In this document: piece after piece, positions 47,783-60,363 of the stretch
Numbering within the stretch: position 1 is the stretch's first letter
How the letters are laid out: each line of letters begins with the position of its first letter
NCBI GenBank assembly: GCA_007844125.1
Contig: CM017558.1
Coordinates: 49,446,772 to 49,510,771, forward strand
DNA: 64,000 nucleotides
Direction of reading: 5' to 3'
From: Sinonovacula constricta
Lineage: Eukaryota > Mollusca > Bivalvia > Cardiida > Solecurtidae
Notes under the pieces: model-generated
The model's input: only the letters and a program-made list of their open reading frames with translations
Databases searched by the model: none
Told to the model about the DNA's origin: nothing
Position numbers and translations under genes: made by a program

Positions 47783-49137
47783 CTTGATAAAATCAACATA
47801 ATTTACTAAGAGGGAATTAAGAGGGAGCCAGAGTTGTGACGAGGATACCAAAAGCTTATACACATTCTTAAATTGAAGTTTGTAAAAAATACGGACCTGT
47901 TTAAACTAGACAATTCTGATACTTATACACAGATCTTACAGTATTGCGAGTAAGTACATTTACTATCAATCACTTGAAGAGTAGAGGGTACCGTTCTTAA
48001 CATTAACGCATTTGTTTCTTATGATAAAGGTCACCGATAAATCAATCGCTGCCTTGTTAAACAAGAACAGTGATCTCAAAGTTTAAGCAGTGGAAAAATA
48101 AAATGAAATAATCACAAGTTACTTACAAATGACAACATTGCTACTTGTTTGGTTAATTTGATATAGAATACATATTTGTGGACACATAGCATAGTATACA
48201 TAGTTTTATGCCTAAATTAACTCAGGTGCTCTGCGAAAATATAATCAAACATTTAACGATTTAGAATTTAAAGATTTCAAAACCTTTTGATAGATACATA
48301 TTATTTCGACTAACGCACGATTGCATTTAGAAATTACACGTGGAAAAACCAATGTTCTTCAGGGTCTCTACGTAATACATTAAAGTTTTAAAATATATTT
48401 TATATATTTTTTATGAATGAATGAAACCATTTTCTCAGTAAAATAGCTCGCAGATGGATATAAACGTTATTTTCATTAATAACGACGCTGCGCAATCATT
48501 CTTCATGTCCGCTGATTGGCTTAGTGACTTCATGTATTTTATTTGCAAACCTATAAGTAATAGTGGTTGATAACACTTCGTTTGTAAATGTTATTTAAAT
48601 AATATCAACTGAAAAACTCAAAGCAATTAAGTAAAAAATCTAATTTAACCTCAGGTTTAAGTAAACTAAGCCTAAATGAGGCAACAACTTACAGTAAAAT
48701 GCAAACATTTGACATCAACCTAAGATCACAAGCTGCTTACAACAAAGTTCGAGGTGCCTTTGTAACAGCCAATGTAACGTTGTAAACTGACCCCCTTAGA
48801 ATAAGGACCCTCGGGTTATTGTTTTATATACAATTATATTGAAATATAGTCATTCTGCTGGAGGTTTGGGTAATTTTGCCACTTTTCAACAGCAGTTAAT
48901 TAACACGTCTTGAATAATAATTATACCTTTTTTATAACAATCATCGCCATTGCGCAATATGTTGACTAAGTTTCTCTTACTATACCCGTCACGACTTATA
49001 TATAGAATTGTAATCGGTTTCTAAAGAAACCAGTAGGGAAGGACCACATCTAAGAAGAAAGCAAGGGCTGCAGTCGAATGACAGCTTTATCTACCGCTGA
49101 TGCAGTTTGTTTGCAATAGTGACATATATATATATAT

Positions 49138-49840
49138 ACAGTAGAAACTCGCTATTAAGGCCACTTTTGGGACCGGCAAGAAGTGGCCTTAATTTAAAGT
49201 TTGGCCTTAATAGCGAGTTTTGATATAAGCTGTAACAAGTTATGCCCCTTTGACATAATGAACTACATGTGTGTTAATATTCTTTTTATATACGTGTTGT
49301 ATACTTTATATTTGTGTTTAAACCAATATCATATTTTGTTTTGTTAGTATAATAGTAGTAGTTTAAATCAATAATATAATATGCATTATGATTCATAAAA
49401 TGTAGAACACTTTCATTTTTGATTGTCCAGGGCTCTCTTTGATAAGAGAAATCTTTTCTTTAAGACAGAGTTCTTTGCGTTTTCTACTCATTGCTACTTC
49501 AGTACTTTAACATAAATAAAATGATGTGATTAATAAAGAAGTGCAAAATCAATAAAGCATACGTTTTCAAACCAAACCTTCAATTATATAAGGACGTTGC
49601 GTTTTTCACACCTAACGATTGTCAATTAACCATTCGTATCAAAATTAACGGCCATTAAATTTTTTTTTTGTAATTAACTGACACATGCCTATGATGTCTG
49701 TTAATCCTTTGTGAAATGCAGTCTAAACAAAAGAAAGTGTCAAAATGTCGGCCGCCTCTAAGTAAACACAGACTGGTGTACGATAAACTTAAACTATAAT
49801 GTAGTTTATTGACTGCTTACTTTAAGAGAAAATAATTTAG
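49138..49840 (-). mobile_element. pogo/Tigger-like DNA transposon remnant
   Basis: One end is seen at 49138-49226: CAGTAGAAACTCGCTATTAA, then inward an inverted copy (TGGCCTTAATAGCGAGTT, about 49202-49219), making a hairpin-type terminus as known for pogo-like elements. On the minus strand an ATG at 49491-49489 opens a 32-codon frame starting MSRKRKELCLKEKISLIKES, which resembles the N-terminal CENP-B-type helix-turn-helix of pogo transposases. It then stops, so nearly all of the transposase is missing. Gene 1's matching position (about 9700) has no such insertion. The far end at about 49840 is set by the return of paralogous sequence; no matching terminus was found there. Confidence 0.65.
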
Positions 49841-50647
49841 TTCGAACCAAGAAACTTAAAGTTTAACAATGTTACGTTAATAATATTTTACATATAAGTG
49901 CACCTTACCTACTAGTGTAATAATGTGTCCACACTTTTAAATCTTTAAACGGACTTTGTACAAAACAAAAGTTGACCAATATTTGTTGTTTTTTCACACC
50001 ATATTTAAACGCAATTTATTTTCCTATGCAAAATACATATGGTTTATAAACTTATCCATGCAAAAGGTTACCACTATCCACTAAACTTGTTTTAAACCAG
50101 CAATGTGAAATTACGATCAAGCTTGACATATGCACTTTTTAATGTTTCTTTTTATTTTATTTGGCACACCACTTTTTGAAATGGCAGTCATCGCCGAGGT
50201 GTTCCAACTGCTGCTATAGTTGCGAAAAAAAATGTAGTCGAACGTTATTGCCGTAGACTTCAGTGCACATTGTGTGCATTTGTCTTGTCTAAGTGGTGTG
50301 GTTCTTGTTTAGTTTAGTATACTGATGTATTGTGCGATTGCTTCCAATAAAGTCGGTATTGGTATATACCCAGACTTACCTTACGTCGACAGCCTTTTAT
50401 ATGTCAAACGTGGGTTAGACATCTAAAGTAATAAAGGTAAAGGAACATTTAATTAATGTTGACTGGCGAGTAGTTAACGCGATACATGGTCCGTCCTTCG
50501 TGCCTTCGAACTTCAGCTTTTTGATATAAGCTTTAAGACTTATTTAACCCTAAACTATTTACTTGCTTATTTCACTTTGAACCATTTATTTTTCAAGCAC
50601 TGATCACTTCAGTGCCGTTGACGCTTAGATTAACGTCGCTATCATAC

Positions 50648-50654
50648 TATAAAA
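50648..50654 (+). promoter_or_regulatory. TATA-like box, HSPA12-like gene 3
   Basis: TATAAAA lies 88 bp upstream of the ATG, in the same context (ATCATACTATAAA) as the gene 1 box at 10675. The shorter spacing to the ATG reflects the shorter TAA microsatellite. Confidence 0.45.
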
Positions 50655-50735
50655 CAGACAACAATACTACATTGTTCTTGCACTTTAATGTCACATCTAA
50701 TAATAATAACAAATGTCTTACACAGGAGATCTAGC

Positions 50736-53700
50736 ATGGCGACCAATAGTATGTCCGAACAGTCTAGTAGTAACAGGATCATAGTGGCGGCCATTGACCT
50801 CGGGACCACCTACTCCGGATATGCTTTCTCCTTCAAGGACAAATTTAACAAGGAACCACTGAAAATTGAAGTACCGAACACATGGCTTGCCGCTTCATGT
50901 GGTCTTCAATCCCTAAAGACGCCTACAATTGTGCTTCTGGATAAACGTAAACAATTGGTTGCATTTGGCTTTGAGGCGGAGGAGAAATATTTAGAGCTAG
51001 TGGATGAAGGGGAGCATGAGGATTATTACTTTTTCCGACGGTTCAAAATGTCATTACACACATCAGTCGTAAGTTATTTGTCTGTATTTTGTATTAGCTA
51101 TGGTTTGTAAATTTGAACAAAATTGTTTATAATTCAACGAACACCATTTTTGCTATGCAAATAAGATTTTCCTTAAAATATTAGCAAGTTTGATATTACA
51201 ATTCATACCGCATAGGTGAGTATAATTTTATAAAATATAAAACTATGTGTGAGCCCATGCTCCTTCCGATTGAAAGAACTTGAATAATCATCGTTTATCA
51301 GTTGCATATTATTTACGTCTATCAGCTATCGTTGAACAGGATATGGTCTCTTGGCCTGGACCTTATGTGCCATTCGTACCAATGATGTAAACATGTCTCA
51401 CACCAGGCATCGAACGTTAAAGCCATTTAAACCAGTTATAACATTTTCGGAAACATATAACTTATGAGGTTCTTTAATAACGTAATTTATGACTTTGCAG
51501 CAAATGAACATACACTTTAAGATCAAGGACCAAAATGGAAAGGAGGTGGAAGCATTGATTGTGTTTAGCGAATCGATCAAATATTTCAAAAAGCACGCGG
51601 AAGATCTTATGGATAGAAGGTAAAAAACGACAGCTAATGTTATAATAAATTCGAAATACAAAAAACAGCAAATAACACTTTTGCATTTCGTGAAAACTTA
51701 ATGTTGGATACTATATAAAAGTAATATTATTAAGATCCCTTAATATTTAATAAAAGGTTGTAACAATAACTTGTTTTGTATACATCCTCTCTATTTCAAA
51801 CATTTTCAAGATATCTGTAATAAGTCATAGTAACTTGTAACATTCTAACAAAATTAATATATGTCAAAATGGCTAGAGTTTAGCATCAAAGGGAACATTT
51901 ATCTGTCGAGGTCTGTATCATGCCTTTGTATAAACCTATTCGATGTGTGCTCATCATGCTACGAGTTAAGTACATGCATTAGAGTACAACTAGTTACAAA
52001 ACAGTTATATTTAAACACTCACTCATTTTATCAATAACCAGAGGACATGTAACAACACCAAACGATATCCAGTGGGTGCTGACCGTCCCCGCCATATGGA
52101 CTGACGGCGCGAAGCAATTCATGCGCAGGGCTGCTGAAAAGGTACTGATACAATTGCTAGACATACTCATTATGTGAAATATGATTTTAATTGTCTGCTG
52201 CACAAATGTTCTGTTGATAGCATAATGCATTGGATATATGAGTTATTGCCTGCCACTCAGAATATAAAATGTATTTCTATTTCATGGGGTTTTGGCGAAA
52301 TATAATACAACCGAGCAATTAAGAATACTATCGGACGAAAACCTACTCTGCAAAGAACTTAAATGGTACTTATTATTTTTAAAGTGTATATAATCTTTAA
52401 ATTATGCACACGTGTAACATAATACGGAATAAAATCTTGCCTTCCAGACAACTGGTAAACGTCAAGTTAGACATGCGGATATATCGGAATTTCGTACATA
52501 CATATACACTCTTGTTTGTCCGACGTTTTAATTTTGTTCATGTTTCCATTTGTCTTTAAATATTACTAAATCTGTGACATCTCATATTGTGGCCTAACTA
52601 TATGTTCGTTGAAGAGCATGCGCTTCGTGTTTGAGCAATTTCGGCAATAGAAACTAGGAATTTTTTCACGAATAACAGCCCGTGTTGGCGTGTATTAAAA
52701 CGCTCTCTAAGCCATTATTCGCCTTGGGTAAAATATTGCAAGTAAAATAAATTGAGAATATGCTTATTATCAGTAATTGCTTATAATTTTATTTCAAATG
52801 TTGTTGTGTTGTTGTTGTTTTTTGCTACAATTTTAATTATTTGTTCAGAAAACGATACTTATAGGTAAATGACATTAAGTACTAATTTATTATAAAAATA
52901 CGTGTTATCATATTAGCAAGTAGTCAGCGTTGATATTAAGATATAAATATCCAATATACCTTGCTGCTTCGCCGTTTTGTGTCAATAGAAAGTAAACATA
53001 CAAATGAAATGAATTATGTCAATGTCGCGTAAAGTTGTTTTTATTCTTATTTTGTTTTCATGTGTTTTTTTTTTTCAAATTTTATATTTAGGATGTCCAG
53101 GTAAATATAAGGTTATTTGAATATGAAATAGAAATGTAGTGTCACGCAATTTGTTTTCCTGTAAAATGACGTAAATTATATCCGCTTTTACAGTATTGTT
53201 TTTACATTTTTGAAGCTTTTTTTATATGTCCAGTATAATGTGAATGGCTAATGCAAGAAGAATACATTTAAGAAATTGCAAGCAGCCAGTCTTAGTAAGG
53301 GCGTAATTTGGTCATTTTTTCCGCCCGTCCGTCCATAGTGAAACGCAGTAAATCAATGCATAAAATTATAATAATGCCATACTACTTGAAGTGTTATGTA
53401 CAGTAGTACACCAGCGTTTAAGGTTACGCTAGTAAGGTTAAGGGTTGTTTTGTCGTAGTAGTCATGACGTATATACATTTAGCATGACGTATTTCGCATA
53501 ACGTAGCATTCGCGGAACTGCTAGAAAGAAAAGGATCATGCTAGAAAATTCATTTGTTTATTTTTAACTGGGTTTCGAGAATGTTCTCGGTTTTTTTAAT
53601 GTTCTAGAGACTTCTTCTTATTACATTCGTGTATTGTTCTACCTTTGAATTATTTCAATTGTGCGTATCTACGAGGACATTCTACCAAAAACTTTTCAAT

Positions 53701-56700
53701 ATTATTCGTCGTTGGATTATTAAATGGACTATTAAAGGGACACCTCCTAAAGGGACAAACTGTAAGCTAACATTTATTTTGCATTCTCAAATTTTGTCTG
53801 ATATATTTTGTAACGCCACAGATTTAATTGTTTATTAAAATAAAACAGTATTGCACTAGTTTGTTGCTGGCTTGTTCTTTCTGTTACACCATTTCGTCGT
53901 TTAGTAAACGTGCCATTTTATAAATAAATCTTAAATAGCGACACCGGTCGTAATAGAAGTATTATTTAATCGATAGCAGTGATATCTCTAGTTAAAGTTG
54001 CAGAGCCGGATAGGTCATCCGTACTTACAATCAATGCGCTTAAAGAGCTGATTGGGCAAAATGTTAAAATTAATCACCTTTATGCATTGCAACGTAGGTA
54101 CCCGGAAATAGGTACCTGATAGGACTGACTGACTTTTGAATCAGGTCTAAGAAAGCAAGCGCTGATTGGGCGTTGTAAGTTTAATCGTGTGAGCGATTAA
54201 GAATATAAAACTACTGTACTGAGTTCACAGTTAACTTCCATTTATTCATTTCATTAACACTACATTTTTTACTCTAGAACTAAATCTCAATTGTGCCATT
54301 CCTTTTCGGACGCGTGCGGTAACTTTATATTGAGATGATACGAATGACCTCTATCACCTGTCAACAGCCGCAGGTAGGAGGATAGTGGAGGTCGTCAGAG
54401 CGGGGGGTTGGTGGGGGGGGGGGGGGGGGGGGGGCAGTGATAACCCGCGCGCGGGATCTCGCAATTCGGTCTAATGACATTTTGTTACCGCTTTCACACC
54501 TTTTTTCTAGTCCCTGAGAAATATTCCTTCGCGGAGTTGTTCGTTCATCAATCTGTATCTTATTTATGTCTTCATTACACAACATAATTTTACACAACAT
54601 AATTAATTGAACATCTAGTTCAAACAGACAACAATATAAATGTTAACGCCACCAAAAAGCTTCAAACTAACAATAAATACGCAAGGAAGTTAAGTATATA
54701 CATGTAGTACGATATGGGCGTAACATTCTTACAAACCATCGACGGTATGGGTGTAGCTTTTTCACATACCAACGATATTTTATCATATTTTCAGACAGAA
54801 TATTTCTACTTCCTCGTGCACGCTGTCGTTCGAAGCAAATCGTAGATTTTAATTTGCATACATTATGCAAAAATGCCCATATATTAATATAACACAACTG
54901 CACTCGTACTCTGAGTCTCAACATCTATCATTTACAGAATAGCCCATGCCAAACAATCTCGAGCCAAGTGAATTTCGTACCAATACTCGCCCCATATACA
55001 CACATTCCGTTTTGTGTATCTACTGCGGTAGAGAATACACGTGTCATTCACCGAGAGCTGTCACAAAAAAATAATCTCATGTATTGTGTGGAGTATTTAC
55101 TCAAAAAAAAAAATGTCCAGCACTGGTCAGTCACCAGTACGGTTTTGTTATACAATAAATACAGACTCATAAAGACGCATGCAAACATCAAGTTATCCAG
55201 TCAAAATGTAAATATCAAATGTATCTGTAAACTTTCTCAGAGAAGTAACCATGATCATGTATATGAAAAAAGTATTTCCTGGAGGTTATGGCTGTCTGAC
55301 TAAAGTTAATACATCATGTAAATAACGAGCCTGTTTATGGCACAAGCCTTGTCATTGACAGAAATACGTTAGGTTATTGTTGATCGTACTTAGCAGGTAG
55401 GTAGTACATAGATAAACTTCACAACTATTATCGGTTTGAATACTTAACACCTCTACTGACTTATTTTCATTTTGGTTTAGACATTCTTGTTTATTTCTCA
55501 TTAAGGGAAATTGAAAAGTCTCGAATAGCTTATATTACGTAAAGTTGCCCTTGCATTGTCAAGCCTTATGCGTCAGGACATCATTGGTTGTGTTGAAAAA
55601 GTCTTTAACAGGCCTATTTTATTTAGATATGACCATTCGAATTCAGGTGTGGCGCCATCATGCTGTGAGTGTGGCGGAAGCGGATTGCCTGTTCCATCTG
55701 CTCAGGAGCAAATTGTTCTGTCTGCTCAGGAGCAGATGGCCTGTTCCATCTGATCAGAAGCGGATTGCCTGTTCCATCTGCTCAGGAGCAGATTGTCTGT
55801 TCTGTCTGCTCAGGAGCAGATTGCCTGTTCCATCTGCTCAGGAGCAGATTGTCTGTTCTGTCTGATCAGGAGCAAATTGCCTGTTCCATCTGCTCAGGAG
55901 CAGATTGCCTGTTCTATCTGCTCAAGAGCAGATTGCCTGTTCCATCTGCTCAGGAGCAGATTGCCTGTTCCATCTGCTCAGGAGCAGATTGTCTGTTCCA
56001 TCTGATCAGAAGGGATTGCCTGTTCCATCTGCTCAGAAGCGGATTGCCTGTTCCATCTGATCAGAAGCGGATTGCCTGTTCTATCTGCTCAGGAGCAGAT
56101 TGCCTGTTCCATCTGCCCAGGAGCAGATTGTTATGTCTGCTCAGGAGCAGATTGCCTGTTCCGTCTGCTCAGGAGCAGATTGCCTGTTCTATCTGCTCAG
56201 GAGCAGATTGCCTGTTCCATCAAATCAGAAGCGGATTGCCTGTTCTATCTGCTCAGGAGCAGATTGCCTGTTCTGTCTGCTCAGAAGCAGATTGCCTGTT
56301 CTATCTGCTCAGGAGCAGATTGCCTGTTCCATCAAATCAGAAGCGGATTGCCTGTTCCATCTGCTCAGGAGCAGATTGCCTGTTCTATTTGCTCAGGAGC
56401 AGATTGCCTGTTCCATCTGCTCAGGAGCAGATTGCCTGTTCTATTTGCTCAATACAAGGGCTTGTACCTGTTACTAATATAGATTATTGTTGTTTATTAA
56501 AAGAATTTGAAATGTATATTGTTTTGTATCTTTGTTAACCCTTTTTCTTGATAGTTATCACAATTAAATTGCCTCATCCACATTTCTCTTTATAAACGTG
56601 ACCAGTAACATCATTAGTCATTCACACTGGTGTAGATGTATTGATGCAAGAGGCTATAAAATCACGTGAATAGTAATGCATGTCAACTAAACCAAAGCGC

Positions 56701-57894
56701 TGAAAAGGTATAAGTTTGTGTTAATGACGATTAAGATTTTATTCATGGTGTTGTTGTTATCTTTCTTTGTAATAAATGATGATAATGTCACGGCTGTTGT
56801 GTACGAAGTGGTGTTTTTGTTAATGATAATGTAAATATTAATGCCGACTCCACTGATGGCAGCAATTCTGATGTTAATGACAATTATGATGACGAAATTG
56901 CTGGTGCATGGTATTGGGGATGACGATATTGTAATGCTGGAACTTGCTGTGCAGATAATCCTTATGTTGTTGTTGTTGTCGTCGTGCAGTTAGATCTCGA
57001 ACATACTTTGCCTAATACCATTATCATTATCAGTGGCAGGAGCTGCAACAGTAGCAGAAAGTGTATAGTTTAGTGTTACTTATAGTTAAACACCAACAGT
57101 ATTTGTTATTTGTGGTTGCTTATGGCTTTAGACAACAAAAACAGATATGGGAAGTAAAGCTTCACATTCAAAGCTAAGCAGCCAGAGGTTTCCACCATCA
57201 TCAGATAACGTAAGAAGGCTTTCAACACAAAGTATTTTTCTAGCTGTGTTTCCCTTTAAAAACACGATCGGCACCCCATCTTTATATGTGATGAGCCACT
57301 TATATATTTATTTTATGTATTAATTTGCTCCGTTTCAGGCTGGGATCAAGAGTGACCAGCTAATAATCGCCCTGGAACCGGAAGCAGTATCGATCTTCTG
57401 CATGCACCTGACTTGGAAACGGTTAAATGAAATGATGGAAAGAGGTTTCCAAAACGGTTGCAAATACCTCGTTGTTGATATGGGAGGTCAGTCTCATAAA
57501 CTCTCGTGTTACACATTGGCACTAGTATGATAACACAATGTTCACCTCTCCATGACAGTTTCAAATGGCCTGTAGTTTTATAAAATACTAATAATGTATT
57601 TATCGTTGGGGTTAGGTTTATGTGTTACCCCAAAAAGACGAAGCTTAATGGAAGCAAAGCAATGCAAAGTCTACGTTTTAGTACGGCCTTACAAACACAA
57701 TACTACTAGAACTATACTGATGACTTTTGTCATAAGTTATTGAAAAAAAATAATCGATGGCTGCAAGGGAAATTTGCTGCAGAGAATGATAATGATGATG
57801 ATGATAATGTTGACGACAATAATGATGATGATGATGTGATGATGATGATGATGCAGAGAATGAAGAAGAAGAAGAAGAAGAAGAAGAAGAAGAA

Positions 57895-57949
<55 letters not shown>

Positions 57950-59424
57950 TGATGGTGATGCAGAGAATGATGATGATGGTGATGATGATTATGATGATGT
58001 TGATAATGATGATGATGATGATAAAGTTTGTTTTCTCTCTAGGCGGTACCGTTGACATTGCCTTACACCAAATGGTAAATGAAACTTCCATTCGTGAGCT
58101 GGTGCCGCCTTGTGGGGGACATTGGGGTGGTACGACTGCAGACGATAACTTTTTAGAGTTTCTTAAAGGCATCGTAGGTATGTGGGTCATTTTTGTATGG
58201 TGCAGCTTAAATATGCGAGTAACCGTTTTTCAGCTGCCTTAGTGCACAGTATAGGTTTTGGGTCGTTATCTTAAATATCTGCAGAGGTTGGCACAGCTTT
58301 ACACCTGGACACCAAATGTTGTGCCATCAATGTGGATTGTTTGTTTGTATTTCAGTATTTCAGTTATCTGGAAACGTCATCAATGTGAAACTTTTTAAAG
58401 AGTTACAATTTTTTGTTTCAATTTAAACGACATTTACTTTAATTAGATAATTTACACACAACCAATTTCTTTCACTATTTGTTATGATAATACGCATTTT
58501 TTCTGTTTAGGAGTTGATGTTTTTCAAATGTTTGCCAATAAAGAACATGAGGATTTGATGGATCTGTACAGAGACTTTGAAGTCAAAAAGCGAAAGTATG
58601 ACGGTAAAGCCAAGACAATTATAATTACCGTTCCAACTTCCCTCTTACGATGGATGATACAGATGTATCCGGCAAAAAGCGTCGAAGAAGAAATCAAAAG
58701 AGATAGTGCACTGGAAGGAAAGGTGGCCTGGAACGGTGACAGATTAAAGGTTGATTCTAGTATATTTACAAGCTTCTTCGATAAGTCCGTCAACAGCACA
58801 ATAAACGAAATCGACAAAGTTGTAAGAACTGTACCTGATGTTCAGACCATTCTACTGGTTGGTGGTTGTGCCGAGTCCCCGCTGATTCATAACAAAATAA
58901 TGGAAAAATTCCGCAATAAAAAAGTGATTGTACACGGGGATGCTGGTCTAGCTGTTCTGAAGGGAGCAGTAATTTACGGGCACTTACCTACCACCATCGT
59001 TTCCAGGGTGACTAAACACTCGTACGGTATACGCGTCTACAGAGACTTTGTACCGGGTGAACACTCACAAGAGAAATTGAGTTTCGTTGGAGCCAAGCAG
59101 AAATGCAAAGACATATTTGCCGTTCATGTCGAGAAAGGTAAAGACTTTCAAGTTGGTGAAGTGCAGTCATCACGGCGATATAAAAGGCTGGAGCGAAAAC
59201 AAAGGTCGCTTATCTTCGATTTCTACACGTCGGAGACAAAGAACCCAAAGTACGTCACAGACCCTGGTTGTGCTCTGCTAGGTCAGTTGGAGGTGGAGCT
59301 GCAGCCGAGATCTAAAGGCGTTGTTGTCTCTCTCATATTCGGAGGTACAGAGCTGGTAGCCGAAGGTGTTGATGAAGTGACCAAGCAGAAAACTGTTGCA
59401 AGATTTAAATTCCTTCTAGAATAG
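50736..59424 (+). CDS. HSPA12-like gene 3 (divergent Hsp70 ATPase), six exons
   Basis: Exons inferred from splice consensus: 50736-51068, 51501-51619, 52042-52141, 57339-57486, 58043-58177 and 58511-59424, giving 582 residues with TAG at 59422-59424. All exons match gene 1 in length and phase except exon 4, which is 15 bp shorter (lacks five residues before RGF). ATPase motifs are intact: AIDLGTTYSGYAFSF, WVLTVPAIWTDGAK, DMGGGTVDIALH across the exon 4/5 join, and LLVGGCAESPL. The open reading frame has no defect. Intron 3 (5.2 kb) carries a ~1.4-kb insertion and a 28-bp repeat array. No EEVD tail or signal peptide is seen, so a cytosolic Hsp70-like ATPase is likely; its client or signalling role is unknown. 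It is followed by the long 69-bp satellite. Confidence 0.9.
53389..54792. other. ~1.4-kb extra segment in intron 3 of gene 3
   Basis: Gene 1 is continuous across this point (about 13476), going from GTGCCATACTAC to ACAGAATATTTCTAC. In gene 3 the two sides are separated by 1.4 kb that includes a G-run of about 24 bp (54411-54434). No ORF, inverted terminus or target duplication was recognised. It is either an insertion here or a deletion in gene 1. Confidence 0.6.
55680..56452. repeat. 28-bp minisatellite with a hairpin in each unit
   Basis: About 27 units of ATTGCCTGTTCCATCTG followed by CTCAGGAGCAG. Each typical unit contains CTGCTC-AG-GAGCAG, a perfect 6-bp inverted repeat with a 2-nt loop; variants have TGATCA instead. 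Since 28 is not a multiple of 3, all three plus frames cycle through the same 28-residue peptide, giving three overlapping long frames that are not genes. Confidence 0.93.
57787..58022. repeat. (GAT)n/(GAA)n microsatellite upstream of the exon 5 acceptor, gene 3
   Basis: A long run of GAT triplets with a block of GAA triplets (57860-57893) ends about 20 bp before exon 5. It is much longer than in gene 1 (21138-21228). Confidence 0.95.
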
Positions 59425-60363
59425 AAATTAAAACAATGTTTACCCGTAATATATATTAGCTTTTTTGCGAATCATTGTTAAACCCCGAAGGATACGTATA
59501 CATTTACATCCTACTATGTCATTTACCGGTTCTCGATTTTTCACAACTCTCACACACTATTCTAGAAATTGAAAATGTAGAAATAGGAAGAGTTACAAGC
59601 TAATTATCCAATTTATCTCTTTAGTCGGTATAAATGTGCTGGTGACTGTAATCCTTTCTATTAACTCATAAAATCCATAAATTGATTAAGACACTTAGCC
59701 AATTACGTACTTGTTATTATTAATAACACTTCTGTTTCTATTATTATATATGATTAATGTATACGCATATATAGACACAACTCACTTGTATAATGGTTTA
59801 TTTTGCATGTTTTTTTTTTGTATTTTGGAACGGGCGCACCTGTGCTTACAAATAAATGTGGTGATTGTGGATCTATAATGCATAATTATTAAGCAAGCGA
59901 ATAATTTCATTTACTTTCACCTTGCGGTATTTGGCGAGCACAAAGTGCATTGTTGGTACTATAAATGTGCTGTCCACCAGTTTGTCACGATTTGAGCAAT
60001 TACAAAAAAAAAACTACTCTAAATTTTTGTAAAACAATTAAAAGACATTACAGAGAGCATTTTACTATACAGTAAGGAAATAAAAATAATAACTGAATCC
60101 TGGCGTCTGACCTGAAACCACGACTATATGAGCCTAATTCGTAGCCAGCAAGCACAAGAGGGTGTCTTGTCTTTTTCCAACCAAGTGGCAGACAGGATCT
60201 GTATCACACAATAAGTGCTATACAGAAAAAGAGTTAACATTCTAAAGGAAAAGATAGCCAGCTTATGAGTGATGTCGTGATTATTTGTATCGAGTCACCT
60301 ACCGTACTTATTTCTAAATTGTACGTTTTAATTAGTGTATTTTGAACCATTTGCTTTTGTGCA
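59425..60363. repeat. Duplicated 3' flank of HSPA12-like gene 3
   Basis: Colinear with 22579-24449 apart from the missing ~600 bp and the missing ~320-bp repeat. An ATTAAA just after the stop (59427-59432) is a possible weak poly(A) signal. No gene. Confidence 0.75.

Larger units (their letters stand above)
47783..50735. repeat. Duplicated upstream flank of HSPA12-like gene 3
   Basis: Colinear with about 8525-10799 upstream of gene 1, beginning with AATTTACTAAGAGGGA. It carries a pogo-like remnant at 49138-49840 that gene 1 lacks, and lacks the ~135-bp segment found in gene 1. Confidence 0.82.

Noticed and set aside
55680..56452. CRISPR-like array because of palindromic repeats
   Set aside because: Units are contiguous with no unique spacers, and the locus is an animal intron.
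57678..58190. Minus-strand Ser/His-rich frames over the GAT microsatellite near 58 kb
   Set aside because: Shadow of the microsatellite and the antisense of exon 5.
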